Assembly: GCA_949316235.1 (NCBI GenBank)
Contig: OX438757.1
Span: 11,960,657-12,024,656 of the forward strand
Direction: 5' to 3'
DNA from: Oegoconia quadripuncta
Taxonomy: Eukaryota; Arthropoda; Insecta; Lepidoptera; Autostichidae
Length of the DNA: 64,000 bases
This document shows, piece after piece, positions 1-12,519 of this stretch. A model generated the notes under the pieces. That model saw nothing but the letters and a program-made list of their open reading frames with translations, was not told the DNA's origin and ran no database searches. Position 1 is the stretch's first letter. Each line of letters begins with the position of its first letter. The translations under genes and the position numbers were made by a program.

Positions 1-75
1 ATTTTTCCATATCTCTCTGCTCTCCGCGTTCTTCTTGACCTCCTGATACGACACGACGTTCAACTTCTCTTTTAA
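1..75 (-). pseudogene. Truncated C-terminal end of a non-LTR retrotransposon polyprotein
   Basis: Read on the minus strand this encodes EKLNVVSYQEVKKNAESREIW, cut by the window edge. The same peptide block occurs at 60805-60954, where it ends in a stop codon and a TGATGATGA tail, and in broken form at 25650-25790 and 27105-27250. It is therefore the 3' coding end of a dispersed LINE family. Upstream RT sequence is absent here, so this is a 5'-truncated remnant with no function of its own. Confidence 0.6.
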
Positions 76-1081
76 CTGTAACACTGTATACTGTGATATT
101 GCAATCAACCAATATAATTCAATGTTTAATTCAAAATTGTAAAAACACATTTAAGACCTTTATGAAATCTTAAAAGTAATGCAATGCTCCCGTAGCATTG
201 TTAGATCTATGAAAGAAATATTCGTTCACCATTCAATCTGCCCTTCTATTCCGTGTTTTCCTCCGCTCTTTCACTGGATCTCGCATTGCGGGCGATGTTA
301 TGAGAAATATTTAGATCGGTTTACGGAACAAAAAAATTTGATTCTTATATATTCTTTTGTTACAAAATTTATCTGTATTTTTGTTCTATGAAAATAAATA
401 CTTTGCTATTTGTGCTAATTAATCTTTTCCGTTTGTTTCAGGTATTTCAGCGTCACGAAAAATCATTAAAGTAATTGAAAATTAAATATTCAACTCGTTT
501 AAACAACGTTCCACAAACATCCGAATGAATTAAAAGTAAAAGAGTTCTCAGCGAAGTCTAAACGTAATTAGGGGAAGAATTAAAAATTTTAAAGCAAAAA
601 TATATAAGAGATACTATAAAGTCACGTCTCGTGTAATTCATTTTTAAAACTTGAGAAATTTTTCATTCTTTATGTTTCGGGGAGTTTTATGTTATCTTAT
701 TCGCCAGTTGGTTTGTGTTTACTTTTTTCAACACTTCTTAATTTTTTTCTCGTCGTAATTTTTTCGGCTGCTAACGATGGTGGGTTTTGGAATTGCAAAT
801 GTCGTTAATTGCCCGATGGAAGTTAGCGTTCGCACTCTACGCGACTGATTGTGGAAATATTTAGCATTTCCAACAGCCGAATAATTTTGTACGCCCCCGT
901 TGTCAAATAATCACGCTCTTATTGCCTGGACTACTCTGAATTTCTTATTGTGCCTGTTAAATATTTGATGGCCCTTGAATCACAAATTTGTTTAACAATA
1001 CATTTTGTTTACTTTATAAATATCTAGTCGTATACCTAGTGAGTAAAATATGAATGTGAGGTTTATATTATAATAATAAAA
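76..1081. other. AT-rich intergenic DNA, nothing recognised
   Basis: There is no convincing coding sequence. The 70-codon frame at 179-391 has no recognisable domain and its composition matches the surrounding AT-rich DNA. No repeat family identified elsewhere in the window was seen here. Confidence 0.5.
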
Positions 1082-1131
1082 TCGGCCAAGTGTGAGTTGG
1101 ATTCGCGCACAGTGAGCTCCAACCCATTTAT
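1082..1131 (+). repeat. Fragment of GGTTCCGTA-type dispersed repeat (family H), outer end
   Basis: The text CGGCCAAGTGTGAGTTGGATTCGCG matches the outer end of a very common lepidopteran repeat (a GGCCAAGTGCGAGT-like edge followed by GGGTTCCGTA), as I remember that family. A related edge lies in inverted orientation near 3838-3890. Only the end is preserved. Confidence 0.45.
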
Positions 1132-1485
1132 ATTACTTATAGAGCAGGAGCAAACAACCCGTGAAAGGAAAAATGTTTGTTTATTTTGATCACAGCTTAC
1201 AAACCATATTATGAATTGTAGTTGTCAGTTTTGTTGTTTAAATACAGTTTAAAGTACATGTAGTGTTTGAAATAGTAACAGGGTGTGATAACGTATAAGG
1301 ATAAAAGAATATAAAAAATATATTTGTACTCTACTCAATGGCTGTAGAAAAGGACACCTCATATGATCGGTAAGACACAAATATTTTTTTCAATTCATTA
1401 TTCATGCATGTGATCGCACCCTGAAAACAATTTAATTAATTTCCCATTCGATTATAGGTCAACATGCTATACAAATTTAGGAGTG

Positions 1486-1540
1486 ACCCGTGACGTACGG
1501 TCGGACAGACAGCTGAGCGACAGCTATAGGGCTCCGTGTA
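1486..1540 (-). repeat. Fragment of family H repeat
   Basis: On the minus strand this reads ACGGAGCCCTATAG followed by GTCTGTCCGACC, a diverged copy of the start of the repeat at 2507-2720 (GGTTCCGTAG, CCCTTATAG, CGTCTGTCTGTC). It directly abuts the A-rich tail of the LINE remnant at 1541, as if that LINE had inserted into it. Confidence 0.45.
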
Positions 1541-1745
1541 CAAAATCAAAAATCAAAATCCAAAAATGCTTTATTTTGTAGGTACACAAGGGTACACTTA
1601 AAATAGTCAGATTTTACATTTTTAACTACTGCTTGTTCAAAAGGCAATTTTCCCCTAAGAATAACAAGCAAGAAACTCGAGAGGTCGCTCTTTTAAAAAA
1701 AAGGTTTTATATTACAAAATTATAAATTATTATTTTATGTTATAA
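1541..1745 (-). mobile_element. 3' UTR remnant of a CR1-like LINE
   Basis: The plus strand begins with a CAAAATCAAAAATC tail, then TTTATTTTGTAGG and AACAAGCAAGAAACTCGAGAGG-type sequence followed by TCGCTCTTTT. The 3' UTR of the long LINE at 45787-46084 has the same order (A/T-rich tail, TTTATTTTCGTAGG, GAACGAGCAAGAAACTC, GCTCTTTTCTG). The copy is therefore in minus orientation and consists only of 3' sequence, as expected of a 5'-truncated insertion. Confidence 0.6.
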
Positions 1746-2506
1746 TATTTCATTATTAATTGTGAAATAGCCTGGTTATGCGAATGCGCTGGTTATGTCC
1801 ATGAATGTTTATCATCTAAATAATCTGATATTTTATAATATGCTTTCTTAATAAGTTTCTGTTTTATAGTATCGTATAGTACGAATCGTATAGTAGTTTA
1901 TAGTATAGTACGAAATGCTAAAAAAGGCTTTCTTCTAAACATATCACTCCCTAAATTGGAAATCTTCAAAACTCAAAGCACAAGCTTCTGCGATCTCATT
2001 CAAAACAATGATTAGACATAATCGTTTCAGCAAAACCGAAATTAGGTATTATGGTCATAAGAATAAGGATCTTTTGTACACCCTCAGTATCGACATTTTA
2101 ATGTTAAACAACTGTGCTTAAAGTCTACGACGACGGAGCTAAAGTACCCACCCTCAACTTTGTTTAAGTGGCCTGAATTCATCAGTATTATTTGTATTGA
2201 ATCTGTGAAATTGTTGCCCTCTCGTATTGCGAATTTTCAACTTTTCAAACATAATATAAATGCCAAGTTCCGTACAATGTACTCCGGAATTTGAAGTAAC
2301 CGATATTGTTAACAATATCTCCATTTATAAAGCTCTAATTGGTACTATTGTTTAATAATTTGGAGTTAGTATAAGTATCTGTCTTAATAGGTCAGCGGAA
2401 AATTTACCGAAATAAATACTGTTTATGTTTTTCTTCGTTTCGTGTATATTTTGACCGTTCTCCAAGAAAGAGGAGATATATCCACTAGTAGCATAGGAAG
2501 CCATTT
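1746..2506. other. AT-rich intergenic DNA, nothing recognised
   Basis: Short internal repeats built on the word ATAGTA appear near 1868-1915. Otherwise no coding, RNA or repeat signature was found. Confidence 0.45.
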
Positions 2507-2720
2507 TTAGGGTTCCGTAGTGAATAAGGTACCCTTATAGTTTCGCCATGTCCGTCTGTCTGTCTGTCTGTCCGAGGCTTAGCTCATAGGCTCTTAGTTC
2601 TAGAAAGCTGTAATTTGGCATATTAATACGATCATTGTGGAGATCTTTGGGGGAGGCCTTTGCTTTGGCTTTGGTTGTCTTTAGGCTGATATGATGATGA
2701 GGACACATGTTAATCACGCC
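2507..2720 (+). repeat. Dispersed repeat family H (GGTTCCGTA head)
   Basis: The copy starts TTAGGGTTCCGTAG and continues with ACCCTTATAGTTTCGCC and four GTCT units, then TAGAAAGCTGTAATTTGG. This order is typical of an abundant lepidopteran interspersed repeat, from memory of that family. The open frame on the opposite strand only reflects the GTCT microsatellite and is not a gene. Confidence 0.55.
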
Positions 2721-3179
2721 GACAAAGTGGTAAAATAAAATCTTGAAAAATATTAGATGCTATCTTAAACAGTTTTTCGATTTAGGGATTCATGTAAGAA
2801 ATATTAGGCCTTAAAGTGCTAATGTCTGGGAGTCTAATGTCGTCGTCCCCCTCGCCCCTAAAAATGCTTTCTTTTGTGCAATAAAATATTTACAAACAAA
2901 TTGTCTACATACGGTAAAGAAAGATGCCTATCGCATTGCCTATATCTCCTGTTTTCACTACATAATTTACAATTTTCGTTCATAAAACGTAATTATTTTT
3001 ATAAAATGACATTTTACGGCGTTCACAGATCGGCCGACGCGATTAAAAAGGTACGTCCCGTTACAAACGTCACCTACCGATATTTGATATTGTTTCCGAA
3101 ATTTATGGAAGATTTTATTGAAATGGTGAATTATGTTTTTCGATAATATTTCGATTGAATAACCAGGCAACGTGTTCAT

Positions 3180-3350
3180 TTTTAGGGTTTCGTACCCAAA
3201 AATTCCCAACAGGACCTTATTATTAAACCCTACCACATCTGTCATCGCGGTATGCAGCTTCAGCTGTAATAGACGTACAGTTGAAATTTTCACAGAATAC
3301 TTGTTGCTCTGATCTTTATTATGGCAAATATTTTTATGCAAAATAATTCA
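3180..3350 (+). repeat. Degenerate copy of family H
   Basis: TTTTTAGGGTTTCGTACCC begins the copy, which then contains TTGAAATTTTCACAGAATAC, a block typical of the interior of the same family. It is more diverged than the copy at 2507. Overlapping short reading frames on both strands are attributed to this repeat and its AT-rich flank. Confidence 0.4.
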
Positions 3351-4515
3351 AACCTAAAGCGAGCCCATAACAAGTAATCGGAAAAACTTGGGACTTTATA
3401 CCTATTGCGATTTTTTGCGATTTTATATTCTATCATAAAAACGATTACAGGTTTCAAACTTGGTATATGTACACATAAACTAAAGTAGTTCACTTTAGAT
3501 AGAAAAAGCATTTTATTTATTTAATAAATAAAAAATAATTAGTAGGTACCTTATTACTTATTTTGAACTTGTATGCCTACGGGCGGAACAGAGCGGTAAT
3601 CATTTTAATGTACCATTCTTAATCCTGTGATTCCACAATAAATGACATTGATTGATTAATTGAAAAAAAATTATTAGTTTATCCAGTCACATAAATACAT
3701 TCAACGTTTAGGCACAATAATAATTGTAGATCAATGTAATTATGGCAACGTTGTACGTGATTATTGTTAAAGTATGTGTGTGCTGCAGCAAGTAAAAATA
3801 AGCTAACGTGTTACCTGTTTGACCCAAAAGGCTTTACGACTTACAGATAGGATATACGGAACCCCTTATAAACGAATCCAACTCGCACATGACCTGCTTT
3901 TACACGAAGAAGGTATTATGTTCTATTATTTATAAAATATATCATTAAAGGACATAGATAAACCTCATTAATCTCATTAGCGTAGTTGCGTTCGGAATCC
4001 ATCACGTGATCTCAGTGTTGATTGGCAAATTTAATTACATATTGCCCTATGCCTCTAAACTTTTTCATGGATATCTATCATTCGTAATTCGTCACGCATT
4101 ACTACAAAATTCTTTATCTCTCGGACCTAAATGTTTTGTAGTTCTTCACTATGTATTTAAAGGTTGTTTTTACATAAAACACTATGCAAAATTATTTACA
4201 ATTCACCCTTACAATCAACGCCCTAAACAAGGTATTTAATCCAGTTTGATTTATGTCTCCGTCGGTGACGGCTTCGACTGATTACTTCCTATGCATTAGC
4301 GCTGATGACTGTATTTGCATTAGAAATCCAAGGCTTAGCCAGATCACAGTGAATGCCTGATACAAATTTGTACTTAGAGATCGAGGAGGGTTTCCGTTCA
4401 TACGAAATATAATCAATTATACATGCTGACGTAAGACTTTAAAATTCTTGTGCAGCTTCTTTCTCTAGCAATCTTTCTTTTTAAAACGGCGTGAGATTGT
4501 GAACATATTGAAATA
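3351..4515. other. Intergenic DNA with one small repeat edge
   Basis: The segment is mostly featureless. Near 3838-3890 there is an inverted edge of family H (GGAACCCCTTATAAACGAATCC followed by AACTCGCACATG). The 77-codon frame at 4006-4239 has no recognisable motif. Confidence 0.4.
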
Positions 4516-4933
4516 TTAGGTCCTTACCTATGAAATTGGCGTTTTGTATGAAGAATTTCATTAAGACTGTTTTCTCAATACAAATATTTTTGATTTTTTT
4601 TTTGGGAACGGCAAATCCAAATTTAGCTAAACTTTGTGTGTATTATCGGATAACATTAAGTTAAGTATAGACAGCGTTAATTTTTAAAAGTAACCGCTTT
4701 ATAAAAGCGAATCTAAGAAATGATTATGGGAAGCACATGAAAACAGCTGCGTTAAATTTTTTTTTATTATGTGATTTAGCCCAGAAATTAAAAAATATTT
4801 CATGTGGAACCTTGAAATGATATTCCATTTTCCAAATAAAAAACAAATGTGGATATAGCTTTGAAAATCGCAGGAATTGGTACATATGATTAACGAAGAA
4901 AAAAAACCTCCAATTTCATAGGTAAAGACCCAA
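4516..4933. mobile_element. Mariner/Tc1-type MITE flanked by TA
   Basis: The left end is TTAGGTCCTTACCTATGAAA and the right end is a near inverse, TTTCATAGGTAAAGACCCAA. Both ends abut a TA dinucleotide, the usual target duplication of Tc1/mariner elements. Two other copies lie at 44247 (left half only) and 54979-55276 (complete, with perfect TA flanks). There is no transposase reading frame, so it is non-autonomous. Family assignment rests on the TA duplication and terminal repeat only. Confidence 0.65.
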
Positions 4934-5003
4934 TATAAAAGACTAATCTCAAATATTACCTCCAAAATATTACCTTTGACGACTCCCGCGAGCGATAAAT
5001 GCT

Positions 5004-5075
5004 TGTGTGACGAATACAAGTCATGGATGTTTATGTATGTTTAGCCGTTATCTAGTATCCATAGTACAACCTTTT
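5004..5075 (+). mobile_element. SINE-B body fragment
   Basis: It contains GTGACGAATACAAGTCATGG, ATGTATGTTTAGCCG and TATCTAGTATCCATAGTACAA, which is the body of SINE-B on the plus strand (compare 25490-25600). The tRNA-like head is missing. Confidence 0.55.
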
Positions 5076-5529
5076 GATTGAATTAGGATCTTAAATTGGC
5101 GAAAGTCTTTTAAAAATTACAGGGAGGTCGAACGATATGTTTGTTGTATGTATGTATCCAGCATTATGAGTAAAGTTAACAGTATTGGCTTATTGAGTCA
5201 CGTCCTATTATTTTGATCGCTATTTTATTTGCCGTCTCTCCTGTTCCACTGGATATTGGCGTGATATATGGAATATATTCCATATATTACGTGTCCCGTT
5301 TGGCGTCTCAACGAAATGAGACGTCGTCGTGGTTCATGCTCAATATGAATGGGAGCCAGTTTATGTAGGTATCTACCTACATGGGTACATTCAATGACAG
5401 CAATTATCTGAAGGAAAAATGCCGCGTAACTATGTTTATGAAAATGTGGTTTCCGTCATGTGTTGATTTCGATCTCCTGATACAAATTAGCATCACAATC
5501 TGCCCGATATAATTATAGATGTTTTATCC

Positions 5530-5697
5530 ATATTCTAATACTAGACTAATCTATAAATATAAATGAAAAATATCCATAACTCGGGAACACAATGTCTATA
5601 TTTATCATACAAAAATATGCCCTTAGCAGTATTCGAACCCGCGACCTTTTGGTTTAGTAGTCAGAGTTTCTAACCACTACACTAGACAGGTCGTTAA
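5530..5697 (-). mobile_element. tRNA-derived SINE, family C
   Basis: On the minus strand the head reads CGACCTGTCTAGTGTAGTGG, TTAGAAACTCTG, then CGGGTTCGAATACTG, which resemble the A and B boxes of a polymerase III promoter. The body (AAATATGGACAT, CCCGAGTTATGG) is shared with the copies at 31497-31745 and 37436-37625. The A-box side is well preserved and the tail is lost. Confidence 0.65.
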
Positions 5698-6304
5698 ATT
5701 AATTGAACAAATTACTATTTGGACTTTGGAGAATTGGACATTTTGAGCGCACTGGGCATTTTGCGAATTGGATATAAAGCGCCCAAACGAAATTAACATA
5801 ACATATTTATACTGTTCTTGGTGCCGGGCCTTTTCACCAGGAAGCGGTTTACTTGTTTGTCTTTCTTGATGTAAAAATTACACAAATAAAAAGTAATAAT
5901 ATTAGATGACTAATAATACGATAGCTTTACAAGGTACGGCAAATAAGCAATCAAATCACTAGGTGGACAGAGACCATTAGAGGGCCAATAACGCTAAGTT
6001 TGAACTATAATACTAAAACTAAACCACAACTAGAAATTTCGTATCGCGCTAATTATTTGAATGGAAATTATCCTAGTACTTTTTAATATTCATGATAAGC
6101 TCTAAACATTATGTGTTTGGTAACGTTAAAGATTTAATCGTTTAGAAAAAATGGCGCGATTCCATTTTTTACATCAGCTAAACCAAATCTAAATCAAAAC
6201 CAAACACGTTCCTTTTGGAAGGAAATCGTATTAAAATAGCGCAATTGGCCCCCTGATGTTTCCACCGGATGATTTGATTGCCAATTTTCTTTAGGTACTA
6301 GAGT

Positions 6305-6460
6305 CGGGCATTAGAATATGTAACTTCATCGGTATCGTCAGCGATTACGTTGACCAATGAATGAGAAACCGTGAAATTGCCGAGCGAGCGATGAGCCAAC
6401 CAATCACATGTCAGAACGTAACCGATGACGATAACCATGAAGTTATGTAATAGAACCCCT
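6305..6460. mobile_element. Palindromic MITE (GTAACTTCATCGG family)
   Basis: The left end carries GTAACTTCATCGGTATCGTC and the right end the imperfect inverse GACGATAACCATGAAGTTAT. A second copy at 14679-14829 shares the whole middle, including GCCGAGCGAGCGATGA and AACCAATCACATGTCAGAACG. The two copies and their inverted ends define a ~150-bp non-autonomous DNA element. No target duplication could be fixed, so the superfamily is unknown. Confidence 0.65.
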
Positions 6461-7054
6461 GATGAGCCGATAGCAGGTCCTTTAGTCTGGTAGACACAAA
6501 CTTGTATAGTTTCTTGCTTTTATTGATTCAAAAATAAACTACATTTTAGTACGTCAGCATTTGAACTCAAACGCGGTTTCTAACCAGTTCTCAATTTCAT
6601 CGTCTAATAGAAATTGAAAACAAACATCCCCGTCTCACCGAAAGCAGACAGATGGCTCGACAGCAGTGTGAGCTGTTTAATCGATTATATTAGCCCCACA
6701 CAATAAACCAATCGATTCGATGAATCGAATGTCCCATGAGTATGCAGTTTAGAGGTTTCTGCTAATGGTTTTCAATAATGTTATATAAACACATCAACTC
6801 GTGTGGTTTTAAATCAAGTGGTTTGATTGAGTATGCACCACTGACATCATAATTTACTTTGGTACGCTTAGGTAATGGTTTTTTTTTTCAATAATAATAA
6901 TTCGAAAAACAAATTAAACGTGTAATTTTGTCATAGATGTAGGTTATTATTTCATGATACACTGAAATCGATTCTGAACCTTTATGCTTCAAATTAAAGT
7001 TGAGTTATTCTTATCCTTTTCTATACAAGCAAACAAAAAGAACGGTGTACTATA

Positions 7055-7194
7055 TTAGTCCTGTCACTTACTTTAGATTACTCAAAAGAACACCATCAAA
7101 AGATTTTAAAAAACATCCATGTGACAAATAAAAATTAAGAAAACTTTTAAGGTTATAATTTCTGAACAAAATAAATTTAAAGTGACAGGACTAA
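7055..7194. mobile_element. Short MITE with 15-bp perfect terminal inverted repeats
   Basis: The ends TTAGTCCTGTCACTT and AAGTGACAGGACTAA are exact reverse complements, 110 bp apart. The interior is AT-rich and non-coding. Size and ends fit a MITE, but I saw only one copy in the window. Confidence 0.55.
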
Positions 7195-7339
7195 AATGAC
7201 ATGTCATCCTTTTTTTGTATGCGTGTATAGGACTAGCTTTAATTTAATTATACACTGTATACACATAAATGTATATTAAAGGGGTTATTTCATATATAGA
7301 TACGAATTCTAATATAGATTAGAACACATTTCTACACTT

Positions 7340-7445
7340 AGACCAAGGCAGAGCCTGTACTATGGTCACTAGATAACGGAATTAATATTCATATAAACAT
7401 CCATCACTCGAGAATAAATGTTCGTATTCATAATAGGATAACACA
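7340..7445 (-). mobile_element. SINE-B body fragment
   Basis: ACTAGATAACGGA, ATATAAACATCCATCACTCG and GAATAAATGTTCGTATTCAT match the SINE-B body. The tRNA-like head is absent. Confidence 0.5.
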
Positions 7446-8644
7446 TATAAAGACAAGGCAGAGTAATAAAAATATGTTTTATATTTTTTTTTAATCGCCA
7501 GAACTATTCACCCCTATTAGTGATAAAAACTCATCCATTCTTTCATTATATCGAATTCACAGTTAGTGGAGGGCTGTAATTTGTTAGCTAGCACTGTTCA
7601 TGTTCAATTATCAAACTGAACGATAATACCCTGCATTATTCATAATATAAGAAACAAATTAACTATTTTGCCCGATTTAATATGTCATTATTTTGCCCAG
7701 GCACTATAGATAATGCCCTCGTTAATCACTTGGTCTACAACAAAAACCATATAACTAACTTTATCAGATGGTACAGGCCATCAAACTGAACAACATTTAT
7801 CATGGGGCAACTATGAGACCACGAAAAAAATGATATTATTATGTAAAAATAAAATATCATAAATATAATATCATTGTTTGCTGTTATAAAAAAAAATACT
7901 AACTATCCACAAATATCCATGAACCACCATTTTTTTTTTCACGACATAATATCCCAAAATAAATGTTCAGTTTAGCAAACGTGGCAATTGAAATTCACCG
8001 TGACAATTCGTGATACATTGCTGAAAATTCAAACATACATAGACAAGTCGCCTAACATTCTCAGCAATGTACACCCCGAAATTCATTAAAATTTTACTCA
8101 CGACGACGATCGTTGTGTAAAATAATAAATTTACAAAATTGCATTTTTTAAATTTCGAATTACGGGTTCCGAATTTAAAATTGTGACGTCACACTCTGGT
8201 AGGCACTCGTTATACCCGTTGGACATCTCCATTAATTACTCGACTCTTGATGCTTTAACAGTCTTCTTTTTATCCGTGGACCACCATTTTCGCAAGCAAT
8301 TTATTTCTCTCTGCTGACTGCGGCATTTTACTTACAAATATGGAACGAGGCCATGGAAAAGAAAAATATGACTCACTTGTACAATGATTAACGAAGCATA
8401 TAATTTAATGTACCAAATCAATGATATGTGATTCCGTTGCTAGACAATAACTTTATATTTGTTTTGTGATTATAGTTATATATGAAAAAAATCCAGCTAA
8501 GTGATATGTACAACTCACAGACATGCATCAGTCGGAAGGGGGGTACGAAGCCGAAAGGGGCTTATTATGTATCGCAAACAGAAGACGTTTCCATGGGTTT
8601 TTTTTTATTTTCAACTTTTTCAACCTACTGTCAGTACAGCTGAT

Positions 8645-9325
8645 CGTTAATTAACCGCCTACGAAAAACGACTGGTGTTATGTGTGTGTGTGTCCACCAA
8701 TCTTTGTCCGGACGGTATTTCAGTAAAGGTCCGATTTGAGTGCAATTCTTTTTATATATTAAAGACTAAACGAAGGAACCAATTCTTAGCCAAGTTTCAT
8801 CAAAATCGGTTCTGCTGTTTTGAAGACATTTAGCTATTAACACAGTTTTTTGGTGTATTACAATGATATCATAGTCTTCCAAGGGTTTTTAATAATAATA
8901 AATAATAATAAATATTTCGGACACTTACATCAATCATCTAGTCCCAAACTAAGCAAACCTTGTGCTATGGATACTAGATAACAGATAAACATACATCAAT
9001 ATTTATATAAACATCCAAGACTCGGGAATAAATGTTCGTATTCATCATACACACATTTACCCGTCGCGGGATTCGAACCCGCAACCGTTGGTTTCGCTGA
9101 TAGGGTCACTATCCACTACACCAATAGGTCGTTTAAAGTTTCATTATATTTTTATATCAAGACTAAACTCAGGGATAGGTTCTTAGCCATGATGGAAATC
9201 GGTTAAGCCGTTTTCGAAGATATTTAGCTCTAAAGAAATTTGGTTTTTAACTGGATTATACAATTGCTTCTCTTTATCTTCTGGGGTTTTCAAAATTTTT
9301 AATTTATAGTTATTGTTTGGGAAGT
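8645..9325. repeat. Dispersed repeat family D, split by a SINE
   Basis: The left part holds ACGAAAAACGACTGG, AGTAAAGGTCCGATTTGAGTG, AAAATCGGTTCTG and TTAACACAGTTTTTTGG. The right part (from 9134) holds GGGATAGGTTCTTAGCCATG, AATCGGTTAAGCCG and GGGGTTTTCAAAATTTTTAA. At 30900-31310 the same blocks occur uninterrupted and in the same order, which shows that SINE-B at 8891-9133 inserted into this copy. It is non-coding and its class is unknown. Confidence 0.6.
8891..9133 (-). mobile_element. tRNA-derived SINE, family B, near full length
   Basis: On the minus strand it starts GACCTATTGGTGTAGTGGAT, with an A-box-like TGGTGTAGTGG, then CGGTTGCGGGTTCGAATCCC as B box, a body (CGAATACGAACATTTATTCC, TGTTTATCTGTTATCTAGTA), and ends in AATATTTATT(ATT)n. 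It resembles other window copies at 12791, 19071, 25402, 33567, 50978 and 63620. It sits inside repeat D. Confidence 0.8.
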
Positions 9326-9649
9326 CGAATTTTTTTTCTTAAAAATTAATAAGACCTAATATTTCCGAATAACGTGGTATAATAGACTAGATAACGCAAG
9401 TTACCTAACCTTTTCCAGTAAATTTAAATGTAATCTTAATAGTGACTTTTTCAAGTGATAATTTTATCCTATTTTTTATTTTATTTTTTATATCAGATCA
9501 TACAATCCATAATTTATTAGTGAGTTAGTAACAATTTGTACTTAGTATACTAGGTTAGTATTGGTAATTTCGTAAATACGTAGGGCAACATGAATTTTTG
9601 AGATTAACACCTTGAACCTATAACTAACTCCACCCAGTGTTTCTGAATG

Positions 9650-9760
9650 AGGCAGTCCGTTCCCGTCCGTTTCCGGGTCAGTACGCTTACACCTCCGTCC
9701 TCATCTTCACTTAACATCAGGTGTGATTGAGGTCAAGTGCGTTTCGTCTTGTGCTGCGAC
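9650..9760 (+). mobile_element. SINE-A 3' tail fragment
   Basis: CCGGGTCAGTACGCTTACACC, then CATCTTCACTTAACATCAGG and GTGTGATTGAGGTCAAGTGC are the 3' part of SINE-A (compare 29700-29780). The tRNA-like head and middle are absent. Confidence 0.6.
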
Positions 9761-12474
9761 AACTTTCCTTCTAAATCTATCGAAGTTGAAAGAAAACCAA
9801 ATTGGCTTTAAATATTTCATGTTTATTGTTTAATACCAAATCAACAATCGTATTAATCGCCGACAGGGCTGTTCAAATTTACACAACGTCATGACTTCGC
9901 CGACCACGGCATGCCAGGCGAGACGCGTGCAGTGATTGCCAACCCGCGGCCAGCGTGCTCCAATTAATCCGAAATCAATAATGCCGATTAATTCGGGTAG
10001 TAGTTGATTACTCCATCAGTGTTGCAGTGTGTAAAAATTAAAATCCACCGAATTGAATTTTTCTAAAAATTTTCTAAATCTTACATTCAGAATGTACTCG
10101 TAGGCATCGATGTAGTAATCTCTCGTCGTTTACTTATTTATTTCCTTAAATTTTACCGCCAGTAGGCAAGTAGGTGTTGGTCAAAACGTCCTCATAAGTA
10201 ATCCTCATCATAGAAATCTCTATAATTAAATATCACGGAATTAGTTTATTGTCCTGTGGGAATTACTTTAAACTGAATTAAAAGTGCCTACTCTATTTGC
10301 TATTTCATAATATTACCTACCCCTGTATCAAATTTATTTATTTACATAGAATTGAAAACATCAAATGTCATCAATATCCCTTAAGGCCTTTTAGAGCCTG
10401 TTCTGGATATACATCCGGATAGAAATTTAAAAAATAGTTGTTTTATAATGTGCTCATAAATATCTTATAACACATATTCCACTTAGATAATTGGTATTAA
10501 CTTTATAATGACAGATAGACACTACAATAAACGTTAAAGCGAGGTAAGTTCATAGTTACATAATTACATGTCCATAGTTACATGACAATTATATTTACAT
10601 TGTTATCTACTTTCATGCCCTATTTCATTCCCTTAGTAGATGAATTTTGTGAAATTAAATACGTGTCTTTTAAAGAAAATTTATAAAAAAATAATTCTTT
10701 GTCCATTTGTTTCACCCCCTACTTTTCACCCTTATTATTACCGTAATTTTGAGAAATACTGAAGTATGTGTTTCATTGTTTGTATTGCAGATTATTTTAT
10801 TCTACATTTCAAGTAAACCTTTCCCCTTGCAAACTTTCATCCCCCTATTTTACACTTTCTGAAGGTGATTTTCGAGAAATTCTGAAATACATATTATTTG
10901 TATCCTAGAGTATTACTGCTAAATTTCAAGTAAATCGACTGAAGAAATAAAATTTCCTATATAAATCATCCTTACACCCTGAATTTACAAAAAATCTTTC
11001 ACATGCCTGCCTTAATCATTATACATGAAAAGAATGTACTATCCAAATTGCATGTTTTTGGCTTTAGTAGTTTCGACTGTGTGTTGATGAGTCATATAAT
11101 TGAGCATCTTTCTTCTAAAGTATGGTTAACTTCTTTGATAAAGCAAAATCTCTAATTTAGAGATAAATTTTGCCAGTGTGGTAACACTGCAGTTCCCGAT
11201 GCTTGGTCAGCTACATGGTCGCTTAATCGAAATCCGGTCCTCAGTAATCATAGCGTACTAATTCTGACCGCATTGTGTTGCCCGGTGACTTGTGGTGAGA
11301 TAAAATTAACGATTTCTGATCTAATTACTGGTACTGCTACAGAACTTGTTTGAAACTGATTAATATATAATTCGATTGCTTTTGAAAAACGCTATTTTGA
11401 TTGTTTAGCGGACTTAGTGCAAAATGTGAAGACTCGTTTCCCAGCTTTTGTTTACGGTTTTTTTTTCACGTGTCGCCGCTTCCGGTTCAAACTAAGATTA
11501 CTTTACTTGTTAAGGCTAACGAATTTTTGTTTCGTACCATTGGATGATTTAACAAATTATTTCGTGCAAAACTAAAGGTGGCTGTAATAGTAAAATAATT
11601 TATGAAAAATTACAGGAAGAAGCAGAAGAAAAAACCTGATTCTTTTCTAGCAAAGGATAGGATCTAATGCGATAACATTCCTTTTTATTGTCTTATTTCG
11701 AAAGTAGGTTACTTACTGATTCTATCTAATCGACGGGAATATATTGCACAAAAAGATTAGCATAACGGTGATGTCAAATTTCGCGATCGGCATTAAAATA
11801 TCAATGCCGACTAATCAGGTTTTTTATATTATTTGACCAATCACAAGCTTTCCATAGTCATAGGTCGATGTTGCCGCACTCTAAAATTCCAACTATTTTA
11901 TTAGGATGATTAATAAAACGTACAATCAGAGCTGAAGTAGCGTCGAAGCCTTCCCGGTGGCATAGGACCTTAATAAATACCTAATATAACTACTCAATTG
12001 ATCCTAAGGGTATCTTTGTATTCAGTACTAATTATAAAGGAATTTGTTACAAGGTTAATTTCTATAACATTGACTGATGACGGTAAAACTTAAGAGCGGC
12101 CACGTCACACTTCAGACTTGAGTGCAAAAACATCAATTTCAACACATTGGCAAACGCGAAACCCCGCGTCGCGTAATATCACCGAGATATTTACATAGAG
12201 GGTGATAAATATAGGAAAGAAATCTTATATGGACACGATATTGGTGCTGTGAAGCCAGCAATGTATCATAGCGATTCATTTGCTAACTTATTGCCCCACA
12301 TTCAAATGTCGATGGAAAACGTCGATTTGATTTGCGGGAAATAGGTATACTTTCGGAAACGATAAAATATGTTCACGAGTACCACGTTTGTGAATTGTGT
12401 ATTAATATTTTCAAGGAAAATAACTTCAGTTACTGTTTTTGACAGAATCATACCTTATAATATACATATTTAAA
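9761..12474. other. 2.7 kb without recognisable gene or repeat
   Basis: No reading frame with domain-like content was found on either strand. Two less AT-rich blocks stand out: 9880-10015 (many CpG, including GCCGACCACGGCATGCC, then TAATCCG and GATTAATTC words) and 11170-11340. They could be conserved regulatory sequence, but only a cross-species alignment can tell. Confidence 0.4.
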
Positions 12475-12519
12475 TGACGTCACGACCTTTATCCCCGAAT
12501 GGGGAAGTCAGAGGTTGTT

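Noticed and set aside
2967..3341. 124-codon minus-strand frame
   Set aside because: It overlaps a family H repeat and another frame on the opposite strand. No motif.
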